A DNA stretch of 64,000 nucleotides from Pseudomonadota bacterium (GCA_039028155.1 JBCCIS010000006.1:74225-138224); one strand, 5' to 3'; positions 1-9,097 are shown, counted from the first letter of the stretch. The notes: generated by a model from the sequence alone, not told the origin. Numbers and translations: made by a program.

Positions 1-1
1 A

Positions 2-967
2 GAACCGGAGACGTGGCGGGGCATGGTAGCAGCCGGCGGTTCCAGCGCGCATACGGTGGCGCGCGCGCCGGGCGCCAACGATGCGCTCTGCCTGATGTAC
101 ACGACCACGAAGTACACGAAGGAATCCATGCTGCCGCACACCGGCACTTGGACCTTGAACGAGGCGATTCTGGGCACCGGCGACGCGACCTCCGACAACT
201 TGGCGCCGCGCTTCAGTCAAATCCAGTATTCCTGGCGTTCGCCGGACCTGAAAATGCAGCAACGCATTTCCGAAGTGTTGGATCAAAACGCCGAACATGT
301 CGCGGCCATGACCCACTGCCGCGTCACCAAGTCATGGGTCACCAAGACGCGGGTTGGTCTGCCCAATCACGCGATGGCGCGCCTGTGCTATCGCAATCTC
401 GAACTGGTCGGCCCGCCCCAGTTCGATGACGACGCCATCGCTTTCTGCCGCGAGATACAAGAGAACCTGGGTTTCGAACCCATGGAGCAGCCGCTGCTGG
501 AAGAAATGGTGACGTTGAACGATCCCGAAGACGGCGAGGCCGATCTCAGGCAGCAACTGCCGCCCTGGCAACTGAACTACACGTCCGACGACTATGTCGA
601 CTGGACCTGGCATACGCCGACCGTGCGGTTGATCGTCGGCCGCTGCACGCTGAAAGCGCCAAAAGCCGGCTACGATTATCCCGCGTGGTCGTGGAATGCG
701 ATGGGCGGTTTTTCGCCGACCATTGATCCGACAGTCATCTGCGCCGCAAAGACGATCGGCGCCACCGCTGTCGATCTCTTGACCCAGCCCGATGAGCTCG
801 ACAAGGCGCGCGCGGAGTTCGAGGAACGCACCGGCGGCGGGCGCGGCGGCGCCAAATGGGTGCCGCCCTTGCTGCCGCCGGACTTTGATCCGCCGGTCGG
901 TTTCCATTGGCCGGAATATGTCACCACCGTGCGCGGCGAGGAGTGGTACGTGCCTGTGACAGCGTGA
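2..967 (+). CDS. M20-family amidohydrolase, AbgB-like (5' truncated by window edge)
   Basis: The frame is open to the left edge, so the N-terminus lies outside the window and about 321 residues are visible. The visible part resembles the C-terminal part of the aminobenzoyl-glutamate utilisation B (AbgB)/M20 aminoacylase family: an early GGSSAHTVARAPGAND stretch, then WSWNAMGGFSP and GATAVDLL segments, and a C-terminal tail rich in Pro. Members hydrolyse N-acyl amino acids or dipeptide-like amides using a two-metal centre; the metal ligands lie mostly in the missing half. It is followed by a peptide-type ABC transporter on the same strand, fitting uptake and hydrolysis of a small amide or peptide. 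The substrate is not determined. Confidence 0.75.
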   Translation, partial: EPETWRGMVAAGGSSAHTVARAPGANDALCLMYTTTKYTKESMLPHTGTWTLNEAILGTGDATSDNLAPRFSQIQYSWRSPDLKMQQRISEVLDQNAEHVAAMTHCRVTKSWVTKTRVGLPNHAMARLCYRNLELVGPPQFDDDAIAFCREIQENLGFEPMEQPLLEEMVTLNDPEDGEADLRQQLPPWQLNYTSDDYVDWTWHTPTVRLIVGRCTLKAPKAGYDYPAWSWNAMGGFSPTIDPTVICAAKTIGATAVDLLTQPDELDKARAEFEERTGGGRGGAKWVPPLLPPDFDPPVGFHWPEYVTTVRGEEWYVPVTA

Positions 968-1261
968 GAACCTGTCCGCAAGGACGGTCAAAATCCCGTC
1001 AAACCCCTTGATAACCGCGGCGTTCCGGGTGGGCGCACCGCGGCTCTGCTGACATTGGGGGTTCCCAAGGTTTGGACAATCGGTTTCAATATCGCCAAGC
1101 GAGAGGTCCCGAGGCGGTTCATGGGGCATCAAATGGACCGCACTGGAGGGACCCCGAATAAGAAGGGGGAGCGTTTTGAAAGCAACAGCCGGTCTGCGTT
1201 GGCGCGCGCGTTTGGTATCGCGCGCGGTACGCGATGCGTCCCTTAGAAAGAAGGGAACGCT
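968..1261. other. Intergenic region before the peptide transporter genes
   Basis: There is no convincing gene in these 294 bases. A 63-codon plus-strand frame inside it (1055-1246) has no recognisable features. The 3' end holds alternating GC tracts (GCGCGCG near 1201-1225) and an AAGAAGGGA ribosome-binding site just before the permease ATG at 1262. The transporter promoter is presumably here, but no clear -35/-10 pair was identified. Confidence 0.4.
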
Positions 1262-2209
1262 ATGTTCGGATTGATCGTCAGGCGCCTGGCGCTTGGTCTG
1301 CTGACCCTGATTGTTGTTTCGGTCATCATTTTTGTCGGTACGGAGATCCTTCCCGGTGACGTGGCGACGGCGATCCTGGGTCAAGCCGCCACCGAAGAGA
1401 ATCTGGCGGCGATTCGCTCGTCGCTCGGTCTCGACCGGCCAGCCTACCTCCGTTACTTCGACTGGCTCGGCAACTTTCTTCAAGGCGATCTCGGCAATTC
1501 ACTGAGCAACCGCCGTCCGATCGCCGAGCAAGTCTTCGAGCGATTCGGCAACACGCTGACCCTGGCGGGTTTGGCCGCGCTCATCTCGGTGCCGTTCGCC
1601 ATTACGCTGGGTCTGATCGCGGCGATCAAGCAGGGTACGGCGTTCGACAAGTCGATCTCGGTCACCACCCTGATGATCATTTCGGTGCCTGAGTTTTTCG
1701 TCGGCTACATCCTCATCCTGTTCGTCGCGGTCAAGTTCGGCTGGCTGCCCAGCTTGTCAAACGTCAACGACCGCATGGATTTCGGCGAGGTCCTAGCGGC
1801 GCTGATCCTGCCCGCCATCACGCTGACGTTGGTTGTCCTGGCGCACATGATGCGCATGACCCGCGCGGCGGTCATCTCGGTGATGAACTCTCCCTATATC
1901 GAGATGGCGCAGCTTAAGGGCATCAAGAACTGGCGCGTTGTCGTACAACACGCGCTGCCCAACGCGCTGTCGCCGATCATCAACGTTGTTGTCCTGAACC
2001 TGGCCTATCTGGTCGTCGGCGTCGTCGTCGTCGAGGTGGTGTTCGTCTATCCGGGAATGGGGCAATACATGGTCGATGCCGTGTCGAAACGCGACGTGCC
2101 GATCGTGCAGGCCTGCGGCCTGATCTTCGCGATGACCTATGTCGGATTGAACCTGACCGCGGACATCCTGTCGATCCTGGCCAATCCACGCCTCAGGCAT
2201 CCGAAGTAG
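1262..2209 (+). CDS. Peptide/nickel-type ABC transporter permease (DppB/OppB-like)
   Basis: 315 aa, the usual length for DppB-type inner-membrane permeases. The N-terminus is the typical first transmembrane helix (RLALGLLTLIVVSVIIF), followed by the family's conserved periplasmic region (LPGDVATAILG, LGLDRPAYLRYFDWLGNFLQGDLG-like). Further helices and the EAA cytoplasmic loop (around residues 205-230, MAQLKGIKNWRVVVQHALPN) contact the ATPase. ATG follows a good AAGAAGGGA site. It forms an operon with the second permease (7 nt gap) and the ATPase. No solute-binding protein is visible, so it is presumably upstream of the window. Confidence 0.93.
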   Translation: MFGLIVRRLALGLLTLIVVSVIIFVGTEILPGDVATAILGQAATEENLAAIRSSLGLDRPAYLRYFDWLGNFLQGDLGNSLSNRRPIAEQVFERFGNTLTLAGLAALISVPFAITLGLIAAIKQGTAFDKSISVTTLMIISVPEFFVGYILILFVAVKFGWLPSLSNVNDRMDFGEVLAALILPAITLTLVVLAHMMRMTRAAVISVMNSPYIEMAQLKGIKNWRVVVQHALPNALSPIINVVVLNLAYLVVGVVVVEVVFVYPGMGQYMVDAVSKRDVPIVQACGLIFAMTYVGLNLTADILSILANPRLRHPK

Positions 2210-2216
2210 GCCCGCC

Positions 2217-3068
2217 ATGAAAAAAGCACTGGCTCTCTTCGGCGAAATGCCGATCACATCGAAGATCGGCGTCATCATCATCCTGATCAACGTGTTCGTG
2301 ATGATCTGCGCCCAGTGGATCGCGCCCTATGGCGAGACCGCCCTGGTCACCAACCCATGGGCGCCACCCAGCGCGGAAAACTGGCTGGGCGGCGACCAGC
2401 TCGGGCGCGACATGCTGACGCGTATGATCTATGGCGCGCAGACGACAATTACAGTCGCGCTGATCGCGACCATCCTGTCGTTCACCATGGGCATCCTGGC
2501 GGGCTTCACCGCCGCGGTCGTACGCGGCGCGGTTGACCAGGTGCTGAGCCGCATCGTCGACGCGCTGATGGCGATCCCGACCTTGATTTTGGCGCTGGTC
2601 GTCATCTCGGTGCTGGGTTCGGAGATCTACATTCTGATCCTGGTGATCGCGGTCCTCGACTCGACACGCGTCTTCCGTCTTTCGCGCGCCATTGCGATGG
2701 ACGTGGCGGTGATGGAATTCGTCGAGGCGGCACGTCTGCGTGGCGAAGGTCTGTGGTGGATCATGCGCCGCGAAGTCCTACCCAACACGGTGACACCGCT
2801 GATTGCCGAGTTTGGTCTTCGCTTCAGCTTCGCGTTCCTGTTCATCGCGTCGCTGAGCTTCCTGGGTCTTGGCATCCAGCCGCCCTATGCGGACTGGGGC
2901 GGCATGGTGCGCGAGAACAGCGCCGCCATCACCTACGGCATCGCGGCGCCGCTTTACCCCGCCGCGGCGATCGGCATCTTGACCGTCGGCGTCAACCTCC
3001 TCGTCGACTTCATCCTGGCCAAGCAGAACCGTTCGGTGGCCGCAGCTTTCGAGGATCAAGAACATTGA
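2217..3068 (+). CDS. Peptide/nickel-type ABC transporter permease (DppC/OppC-like)
   Basis: 283 aa. DppC-like architecture: one N-terminal helix (about residues 15-40), the periplasmic LGGDQLGRDMLTRMIYGA motif characteristic of DppC/OppC, then the five-helix BPD_transp_1 core. The EAA loop reads MEFVEAARLRGEGLWWIMRREVLPN (about 162-186; only the ends are diagnostic). It pairs with the upstream DppB-like permease as a heterodimer. Its TGA overlaps the TTG start of the ATPase by 4 nt, indicating translational coupling. The substrate (dipeptide, opine or N-acyl amino acid) cannot be read from the permease. Confidence 0.93.
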   Translation: MKKALALFGEMPITSKIGVIIILINVFVMICAQWIAPYGETALVTNPWAPPSAENWLGGDQLGRDMLTRMIYGAQTTITVALIATILSFTMGILAGFTAAVVRGAVDQVLSRIVDALMAIPTLILALVVISVLGSEIYILILVIAVLDSTRVFRLSRAIAMDVAVMEFVEAARLRGEGLWWIMRREVLPNTVTPLIAEFGLRFSFAFLFIASLSFLGLGIQPPYADWGGMVRENSAAITYGIAAPLYPAAAIGILTVGVNLLVDFILAKQNRSVAAAFEDQEH

Positions 3069-4717
3069 CCGACTATCTTCTCGATATGCAGGCGCTCCGG
3101 ATCGAAGCCCGGGGTGGCGAAGGCGGCACGAACCGGATCGTCAACGATGTCGATCTGCAGTTGGAACGCGGCGAGGTTCTCGGCCTGATCGGTGAATCCG
3201 GCGCCGGCAAATCGACCATCGGTCTGGCGTCCATGGCTTTTGCGCGGACCGGCTGCAAGATCACCGGCGGCAAGATCTTCTTCGACGGCACCGATCTGAT
3301 GACGCTGGACGAAGAGCAGCGGCGCGAGATGCGCGGCGTGCGCGCCGCCTATATCGCGCAAAGCGCGGCGGCCTCGTTCAACCCGGCCAAGCGCTTGAAC
3401 GATCAGGTCTGCGAGACCGCGATCCGTCATGAGGTGATGAACGAGAAGGATGCCACGGCGCGCGCGATCGAGCTATACGGCAGGCTTGATCTGCCGTCGC
3501 CGGACTCGATCGGCATGCGTTACCCGCATCAGGTCTCCGGTGGACAGTTGCAGCGTGTCATGTCGGCGATGGCCATGACCTGCGGCCCCGATCTCTTGGT
3601 GCTGGATGAACCGACGACGGCGCTGGACGTGACGACGCAGATCGAGGTGCTGGCGACCGTGCGCGACCTCATCCGCAACAACAACACGTCGGCGCTCTAT
3701 ATAACCCACGACCTCGCCGTGGTCGCGCAGATCGCCGATCGCATCATGGTGCTGCGCTACGGCAATCTGATCGAAGTCGGGCCAACCCAGCAGGTCCTGG
3801 AAGACCCGCGCGAGCCCTATACGAAGGAGCTGATCTCCGCGCGCAAGGGCGAGCCAAAGCCGAAGGTCGACGTCAAGATGCCCGATCCGCCGCTTCTGGC
3901 GATCAAGGACGTTACCGCCAGTTATGACGGCAAGACCAATGTGCTGGAGGACATCAACGTCCACATCGCCAAGGGCGAGACGGTGGCCGTGGTGGGCGAG
4001 TCGGGCAGTGGCAAGTCGACCCTGGCCCGCGTCGTCACCGGGTTGCTGCCGCCATTCAAGGGCGTTGTCGAATATGAAGGCCAGGCGTTTAGTCGTGCGC
4101 TGAAGGACCGCAAGCGCGACGAACTGCGCAAGGTCCAGATGATCTATCAGATGCCCGATGTCGCGATTAATCCGCGCCAGACGGTCGCCGAGATCATCGG
4201 CCGCCCATTGAGCTTTTATTTTGGCCTGACCGGCAAGAAGCGCGCCGAGCGGGTCAACGAACTCCTGGCGCAGATCGATCTGACGCCGGAGTTTGGCGAG
4301 CGGTTCCCGGGCCAGCTCTCCGGTGGTCAAAAGCAGCGTGTGTGCATCGCGCGCGCCTTGGCCGCCGATCCCGAGATGATCATCTGCGACGAGGTGACGT
4401 CGGCGCTCGATCAGGTCGTCGCCGCCGGCATTCTGGAGTTGCTGGAGCGTCTGCAGAAGGAAACCGACATCGCCTACATGTTCATCACCCACGACCTCGG
4501 CATTGTGCGCAACATCGCCGACCGGACCGTGGTGATGTGGAAGGGCGGTGTGGTCGAACAGGGCCCGACCGAGGATATCTTCACGCCGCCGCAGAAAGAG
4601 GACTATACGCGCAAGCTGCTGGCATCGGTGCCGGAGATGCGGACCGACTGGCTGGATTCGGTGCTGCGCGAACGTGGCGACCTCTTCGAGATCGACGCCA
4701 AGGCGCATACCTCCTGA
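3065..4717 (+). CDS. Dual-domain peptide-type ABC transporter ATPase (DppD-DppF fusion type)
   Basis: 550 aa from TTG at 3065, which overlaps the permease stop (TTGA). An in-frame ATG lies at 3086. Two complete ABC cassettes are present. The first has Walker A GESGAGKST, signature VSGGQLQR and Walker B LLVLDEPTTALD. The second has GESGSGKST, LSGGQKQR and a Walker B variant MIICDEVTSALD, where the usual Pro after Glu is Val. The first cassette ends with the oligopeptide-type C-terminal extension (PREPYTKEL). The fusion supplies both ATPase subunits for the two upstream permeases. The open frame extends further left only as a shadow of the permease. Confidence 0.93.
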   Translation: MTDYLLDMQALRIEARGGEGGTNRIVNDVDLQLERGEVLGLIGESGAGKSTIGLASMAFARTGCKITGGKIFFDGTDLMTLDEEQRREMRGVRAAYIAQSAAASFNPAKRLNDQVCETAIRHEVMNEKDATARAIELYGRLDLPSPDSIGMRYPHQVSGGQLQRVMSAMAMTCGPDLLVLDEPTTALDVTTQIEVLATVRDLIRNNNTSALYITHDLAVVAQIADRIMVLRYGNLIEVGPTQQVLEDPREPYTKELISARKGEPKPKVDVKMPDPPLLAIKDVTASYDGKTNVLEDINVHIAKGETVAVVGESGSGKSTLARVVTGLLPPFKGVVEYEGQAFSRALKDRKRDELRKVQMIYQMPDVAINPRQTVAEIIGRPLSFYFGLTGKKRAERVNELLAQIDLTPEFGERFPGQLSGGQKQRVCIARALAADPEMIICDEVTSALDQVVAAGILELLERLQKETDIAYMFITHDLGIVRNIADRTVVMWKGGVVEQGPTEDIFTPPQKEDYTRKLLASVPEMRTDWLDSVLRERGDLFEIDAKAHTS

Positions 4718-4743
4718 CCGGCCGAATGGCCGGCTGACGCGCC

Positions 4744-5397
4744 GTGGCCTTTCGGCTTGACCATGTGTTTGTTCTGACCGATGCGCATGACGCCGCGGTC
4801 GAGAGACTGTCCGATGCCGGTTTCACGATTGCCGGGCAACGCGATCATCCGGGACAAGGCACCGCCAACCGGTGCGTCTTTTTCGAGAACGGTTATCTGG
4901 AGTTTCTCTGGGTGGCGGACCGCGACGAGGTGACCGCGCCGATGACCCGGCCGACGGAACTCGATGAACGTTCGCGGTGGCGGGAAACAGCGGCCTCGCC
5001 ATTCGGTATCGCGTTGCGCGTCGACCCAAGCGCGGGTGACGCCGTTCCTTTTCCCTATGTCCCCTACCGGCCCGCGTACCTGCCCGAGCCGGCGGCCATT
5101 CTGCTGGCCGACGAACCGGCGGCGCGCGGCGCGCCGTTGGTCTTCGTCGTGCCACCCGATCTAGCGGCTCACGGCAGCGGTCCCAACCATGCCTGCGGCG
5201 CACAAGCGGTCAGTAACGTTCGATTGGCCGCAACGGTAACGCCGTCCGTTTCGCCGGCCCTGACAATGTTGGCGCAGCACAAGTTTTGCCAGATCGAGGT
5301 TGCGTCGGCGCCGCATCTTCACATCGAGCTTGATCAGGGTCGGCAGGGGTTATCGATTGATCTGGGTCCGGACACGCCGCTGTCGATTGCCTGGTGA
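4744..5397 (+). CDS. VOC-superfamily (glyoxalase-like) domain protein
   Basis: 217 aa from GTG at 4744. The N-terminal third (FRLDHVFVLTDAHDAAVERL, then NRCVFFENGYLEFLWV) matches the glyoxalase-like half-domain pattern: a His near the first strand, a following helix, and a Glu in the YLEF strand (about residue 56). These usually bind a divalent metal. The C-terminal half is less conserved. It starts 26 nt after the ATPase stop and may be the last gene of the transporter operon. Activity is unknown. Confidence 0.7.
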   Translation: MAFRLDHVFVLTDAHDAAVERLSDAGFTIAGQRDHPGQGTANRCVFFENGYLEFLWVADRDEVTAPMTRPTELDERSRWRETAASPFGIALRVDPSAGDAVPFPYVPYRPAYLPEPAAILLADEPAARGAPLVFVVPPDLAAHGSGPNHACGAQAVSNVRLAATVTPSVSPALTMLAQHKFCQIEVASAPHLHIELDQGRQGLSIDLGPDTPLSIAW

Positions 5398-5400
5398 CGC

Positions 5401-5898
5401 TCAGCTCGCCGGCGCCTTCAATTCCATGAGAATGTCATCCTCGTGGGTGCGGCCGATATCGTCGAAATCCAGTTTGCGGTACAGCGCAATGGCTTTCTCG
5501 TTGCGTGGCTCGACGGCGAGCAGGATGCGCTGACAGTCGGCGATCTCGTTCATTTCGCTCACCATTAGTTCGACGAGCCGCCGGCCGAAGCCCCGGCCTT
5601 GATGGTGTTTGTCGATCATTAGGTGGTCGATGATGTAGGCGCCGGGCTCGGGCGCGCTCTCATAGGCATAGCCAGGGTAGTAGGGGCCCCATAGTCCAAG
5701 GCCGACCGGCTCGTCGCCTAGGTAGAGCGCGCGCGGCCTGAAGCCCGGTACATAGGCCGCTTCGGCCAGCGGCCCGCTGTTGGTCCAGACGAAATCGCGC
5801 TGATCGTCGGCCAACTCCAACATCATGATGGGGTAGTAGTTGCCGAGATCGACGTCGCGCAAGTGCAGGTCTGGATCGTCCCGGCGGGCCTCACTCAT
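5401..5898 (-). CDS. GNAT-family N-acetyltransferase
   Basis: 165 aa from the ATG at 5898; an in-frame upstream ATG at 5925 would add 9 residues inside the neighbouring gene. The acetyl-CoA pocket is clear: DHLMIDKHHQGRGFGRRLVE contains the Q/R-x-x-G-x-G/A motif A, and EPRNEKAIALYRKLDF is the usual motif B helix with the catalytic-side Tyr. It is a tandem paralog of the gene just upstream, whose stop it overlaps by 8 nt. Spermidine/spermine-type GNATs such as PaiA/BltD look similar, but the substrate is not known. Confidence 0.85.
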   Translation of the reverse strand: MSEARRDDPDLHLRDVDLGNYYPIMMLELADDQRDFVWTNSGPLAEAAYVPGFRPRALYLGDEPVGLGLWGPYYPGYAYESAPEPGAYIIDHLMIDKHHQGRGFGRRLVELMVSEMNEIADCQRILLAVEPRNEKAIALYRKLDFDDIGRTHEDDILMELKAPAS

Positions 5899-6391
5899 GC
5901 CACTTGTATTCCATCCAGATGTCACCGTCGTCGTCGCGATAACACGTGCGAAAGCCGCTGCGTTTGTAGAGCTTGATCGCGTCTTTGTTGTCGGGGTCGA
6001 CCGACAGGACGATGCGCCGGCAATCCGCTCGCATCATCAGTTCGGCGACTGCCGCCGCGATCATCTTGCGGCCGAAACCCTTGCCCTGATGGCGTTTGGC
6101 GATCATCACGTGGTCGATAGCATATTCGCCGGGGATGGCTGGCTCCAGGAAACGACCATCTGGATGATGCCGGCACCAGCCGATCAGGCCGACCAGCTTG
6201 TCCCTTACGTAGGCCGCGCGCGGCTCACAGTCGGGGATGTAAGCGCAGTCGACCAGGAACTGCCAGTTCACTACCTGGCTGCCGCCGCTCCATAGGAACT
6301 TCGCCTGTTTCTTGCCGACTTTCAGATGGCCGACATCACGGAAGTTATTGATGTCGACGGGGCGCAGTTCCAATTCGGATTTGCCGGTCAT
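5891..6391 (-). CDS. GNAT-family N-acetyltransferase (tandem paralog)
   Basis: 166 aa, taking the ATG at 6391, 10 nt beyond the stop of the dehydrogenase gene; an ATG at 6439 lies inside that gene and is less likely. The acetyl-CoA motif is DHVMIAKRHQGKGFGRKMIA, and a DPDNKDAIKLYKRSGF helix follows. Residue-by-residue similarity to the downstream GNAT extends over the whole core (YIP/YVP, IDHxMI, HQGxGFGR, ADCxRI, YxRxxF), so the pair arose by tandem duplication. Probably co-transcribed with the dehydrogenase. Confidence 0.85.
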   Translation of the reverse strand: MTGKSELELRPVDINNFRDVGHLKVGKKQAKFLWSGGSQVVNWQFLVDCAYIPDCEPRAAYVRDKLVGLIGWCRHHPDGRFLEPAIPGEYAIDHVMIAKRHQGKGFGRKMIAAAVAELMMRADCRRIVLSVDPDNKDAIKLYKRSGFRTCYRDDDGDIWMEYKWHE

Positions 6392-6401
6392 CGCGAAGAC
6401 C

Positions 6402-7316
6402 TCACTTTTCCCAGTGCGGCACCCAGTCGCCATCGGCACGCAGGCTAACGCCGGCGGCCTCCTCGACCAGTTTGACGACAGTCAATTCCGGCGCATCGCC
6501 GCCATAGGTCGTCTCGGCATCGCCGAAGAGTTCCTCGACCTTCTCGGTCAGCGCGACGGGCACGCCGACTTCGCGTGCCAGTTCCGTTGTCAGGCCGAGG
6601 TCCTTCAGACACAGCGCGATTGAGAACGAGGGGTCGTAATGGCCAGCGAAGATCGACGGCGCATCGTGGTGGGCGACGAAACTGTCGCCGACGCTTGCCT
6701 TGATCGCTTCCCACAGCACCAGAACGTCGACACCGGCCTTGGCGCCCAATGCCAGACCTTCGCCCAGAATGCGGGCATGAGTGAACCAGAGCTGGTTGGT
6801 GATCAGCTTGACCACGTTGCCGTCACCCAGCTTGCCGCTGGCGACGGTTTTGCCCATGACGTCGAAGATCGGCTGGCAGCGGGCAAGCGCGCCCGATGCG
6901 CCGCCGACAAAGATAGTGAGCTCGCCACGCCGCGCGCCGTCAACCGCCCCGGTCACCGGTGCGTCCAGCATGACGGCGCCCTTGGCGGCTACCCTGTCAC
7001 CGAGCTCACGGACGAAGGCCGGACGGTTCGTGGTCATGTCCGCCCATATCTTGCCGTCGCCGAGGCCGGCAAGAAGACCGTCTTCCCCATTGGCGACGGC
7101 GGCGACCTGGGGCGGTCCGGGTACGGAAGTCAAGATGATATCGGCGGCCTCGGCGACCTCGCGCGGTGTCGCCGCCCAGACCGCGCCCGCCTCGATCTGC
7201 GGTTCGGCCTTGTCGCGATCGATGTCGTTCACCACGAGATCAAAGCTTGCGCTCGCGATGTTCAGCGCCATGGGCCCGCCCATGACGCCAAGCCCGATAT
7301 AGCCGACCTTCATCAC
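6402..7316 (-). CDS. NAD(P)-dependent beta-hydroxyacid dehydrogenase (3-hydroxyisobutyrate dehydrogenase family)
   Basis: 304 aa. The N-terminal Rossmann motif is VGYIGLGVMGGPMALNI (GxGxMG). The substrate-binding motif DAPVTGAVDGARRGELTIFVGG is near residues 118-139 and the catalytic Lys is in GDGNVVKLITNQ (about residue 173). The C-terminal all-helical domain carries FSIALCLKDLGLTTELA. The family oxidises small beta-hydroxyacids (3-hydroxyisobutyrate, tartronate semialdehyde, 6-phosphogluconate-like substrates). It is the first gene of a minus-strand run with two GNATs. The exact substrate is not resolved. Confidence 0.85.
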   Translation of the reverse strand: MMKVGYIGLGVMGGPMALNIASASFDLVVNDIDRDKAEPQIEAGAVWAATPREVAEAADIILTSVPGPPQVAAVANGEDGLLAGLGDGKIWADMTTNRPAFVRELGDRVAAKGAVMLDAPVTGAVDGARRGELTIFVGGASGALARCQPIFDVMGKTVASGKLGDGNVVKLITNQLWFTHARILGEGLALGAKAGVDVLVLWEAIKASVGDSFVAHHDAPSIFAGHYDPSFSIALCLKDLGLTTELAREVGVPVALTEKVEELFGDAETTYGGDAPELTVVKLVEEAAGVSLRADGDWVPHWEK

Positions 7317-7438
7317 GTCATCTCCCTTGTTCCGGGTCTTTGATGAGAACGGCCGTTGCGCCGTGGGAAAGCCATCGCTAGCTGAACCGCCGCGACAATG
7401 CCAGTATGAATCGTCGTCAGAAGGGGAGTCATTGCGCC

Positions 7439-8563
7439 TTGATCCGATACAGTTTTGCCACCGGCAACACGAACCCCGAAACCTTCCCGGCTGAGGCCTT
7501 CGGAGAGGCTGCGGCCCGCGTCCTGCCGACCATGGCGGCCGACCTGAACCAGTACCCCGGCAAGCTCGGCCATGAAGGCCTGCGCCGGTTGATGGCCGAG
7601 CGCGAGTTTGAGCGCGAGGGCGTGCGTATAGACCCCGACCACATCGTTCTGACCAACGGTTCGATGCAGGCGGTGACGCTGGCGGCAGAAACCGCGAGCG
7701 AAGGTAACGACCTCGTCGTCATGGAGGAGTACTCCTATGTCGGCAGCATCCGGGCGTTCGATGCCATGGGCATCGAGATGGTCGGCGTGCCGCTTGACGA
7801 GGAAGGTATGCGCATGGATGCCCTGGCCGACACATTGGAGCGATTGGCCCAGGAAGGTCGCCCGACACCTTTTATCTATACGCTCGCGACCTACCAAAAC
7901 CCGACCGGCGCGGTCATGTCGCGCGACCGCCGCTTGAAACTGATCGAGCTCGCGCGGCAGTACGACTGCATCGTCGTCGAGGATAACTGCTATGGCGACG
8001 TGCATTTCGACGGCGACAAACCGCCAGCGCTTTATGCGCTGGACGACGATCCCCGGCATATCTATCTGTGCTCACTCTCCAAGATTTTCGCGCCCGGTGT
8101 CAGGCTCGGCTATCTGACGGCGTCACCGGCTCTGCTGGAGCGTGTCCTGGCGCGTCGCCACGACGCCGGCCCGAACACGCTCGCGGCGGCGATCACGTAT
8201 GAGTATCTGCACGACAAGCTTTGGCAGCATGTCGAGATGGCCAACGATGCGCTTAAGCAAAAGCGCGATGCCATGCTCGACGCGCTCAATCGTCACCTGG
8301 GCAACGAGTGCTCGTTCTCCCATCCCCCTGGTGGCTTGTTCCTTTGGGTGCGCTTGCCGGACGACGTCGATCCCGGCCGTGTTCAGGAGATCGCGGCGGA
8401 AAACGAGGTCAGCATCGCCCACGGCTCCGACTTCCACATCCGCAACGACGCCGGCCCCTTCATCCGCCTGGCCTTTGGTTACCCGACGCTCGACGAGATC
8501 GAGGCCGGCATTGCTCGGCTTGGCGACAGCGTGCGCCAGGCACGCGGATCAGGAACGCACTAG
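7439..8563 (+). CDS. PLP-dependent aminotransferase, class I/II (MocR/2-aminoadipate transaminase type)
   Basis: 374 aa from TTG at 7439, chosen because a strong AAGGGGAG site sits 9 nt upstream; an ATG at 7406 would add 11 residues but lacks a ribosome site. Fold-type I hallmarks are NQYPGKLGHEGLR, the YQNPTGAVMS motif (Asn stacking PLP), and the Schiff-base Lys in LCSLSKIFAPGVRLGYL. The final Arg that binds the substrate carboxylate is in GPFIRLAFGY. It resembles the catalytic domain of MocR proteins without the GntR helix-turn-helix. A decayed copy of its 3' end lies at 19541-19704. Confidence 0.85.
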   Translation: MIRYSFATGNTNPETFPAEAFGEAAARVLPTMAADLNQYPGKLGHEGLRRLMAEREFEREGVRIDPDHIVLTNGSMQAVTLAAETASEGNDLVVMEEYSYVGSIRAFDAMGIEMVGVPLDEEGMRMDALADTLERLAQEGRPTPFIYTLATYQNPTGAVMSRDRRLKLIELARQYDCIVVEDNCYGDVHFDGDKPPALYALDDDPRHIYLCSLSKIFAPGVRLGYLTASPALLERVLARRHDAGPNTLAAAITYEYLHDKLWQHVEMANDALKQKRDAMLDALNRHLGNECSFSHPPGGLFLWVRLPDDVDPGRVQEIAAENEVSIAHGSDFHIRNDAGPFIRLAFGYPTLDEIEAGIARLGDSVRQARGSGTH

Positions 8564-8601
8564 GAGCGATCTGGATTAGCCAGCCGAACGCTTGATCGAC
8601 C

Positions 8602-8635
8602 CTCAAGCGCCGCGCCGACTGGGCGTGGCGTTGAG
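8602..8635. terminator. Strong hairpin between convergent genes
   Basis: Arms CTCAA(g)CGCCGCGCC and GGCGTGGCGTTGAG pair with a single bulge and a 5-nt loop. It lies 39 nt after the aminotransferase stop and 85 nt before the convergent dsrE stop. There is no U tract, so termination is likely but not proven. Confidence 0.5.
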
Positions 8636-8719
8636 GTGCTGGCGCGCGCCGAGAATGAGGTCCAAACGGACAGGCCCCGCGAACGACTCAGGGCCAGATC
8701 GTTAGCACATCAATGCCCT

Positions 8720-9097
8720 TCAGAGCGTTATGACGAAGTCAGGGGCGTTGGGTGCGAGCGCGGCGTAAAGCTGGGGAAAACAGCCTGCCTGAACACCGGC
8801 GACCATGCCTTTCGCCGTCACCTCTCCCTTGCCGCACTGCTCGAAGGTACCCTCGGCAAGGTTGCGGCGTACGGCACATTGATCGCAGATCATCAACAGG
8901 ATGTTCTGTTCTTTCGCGAGCTCGGCCAAACGCTCGCCGACGGGATCGCCCTCACGCAAGCAGAACAGATTGTCGTCGAAGAAGAACATGCCGACGACGG
9001 TCGCGCCATGCGAACCATCCTCCAGTTGCGGCAGGATCATGCTGGCCAGCTTGAACGTCGATGCCATGTTGGTGGCGAAGACATACGCGACTTTCAT
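8720..9097 (-). CDS. DsrE/DsrF-like sulfur-relay family protein
   Basis: 125 aa. The fold pattern is DsrE-like: strand-turn KVAYVFATNMASTFK, hydrophobic strand ATVVGMFFFDDNLFCL, then LLMICDQCAVRRNL with a CxxC pair (Cys71, Cys74), and a C-terminal GMVAGVQAGCFPQLY with Cys106. Such cysteines carry persulfide in DsrE/TusD-type relays. It lies 86 nt downstream of hisI2 on the same strand, so it is probably in the operon controlled by the Zur-like box. A role in sulfur transfer is inferred from the family and from divergent sufE. Confidence 0.75.
   Translation of the reverse strand: MKVAYVFATNMASTFKLASMILPQLEDGSHGATVVGMFFFDDNLFCLREGDPVGERLAELAKEQNILLMICDQCAVRRNLAEGTFEQCGKGEVTAKGMVAGVQAGCFPQLYAALAPNAPDFVITL

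Noticed and set aside
1055-1246. 63-codon plus-strand frame before the permease
   Set aside because: Weak composition and no start context; treated as intergenic.
332-1483. Long minus-strand frame of 383 codons over the M20 and permease genes
   Set aside because: Antisense shadow: rich in Arg/His/Gln with no domain, and it covers two clear plus-strand genes.
3473-4708. Minus-strand frame of 411 codons opposite the ABC ATPase
   Set aside because: Shadow of the dual ATPase, with no recognisable motif.
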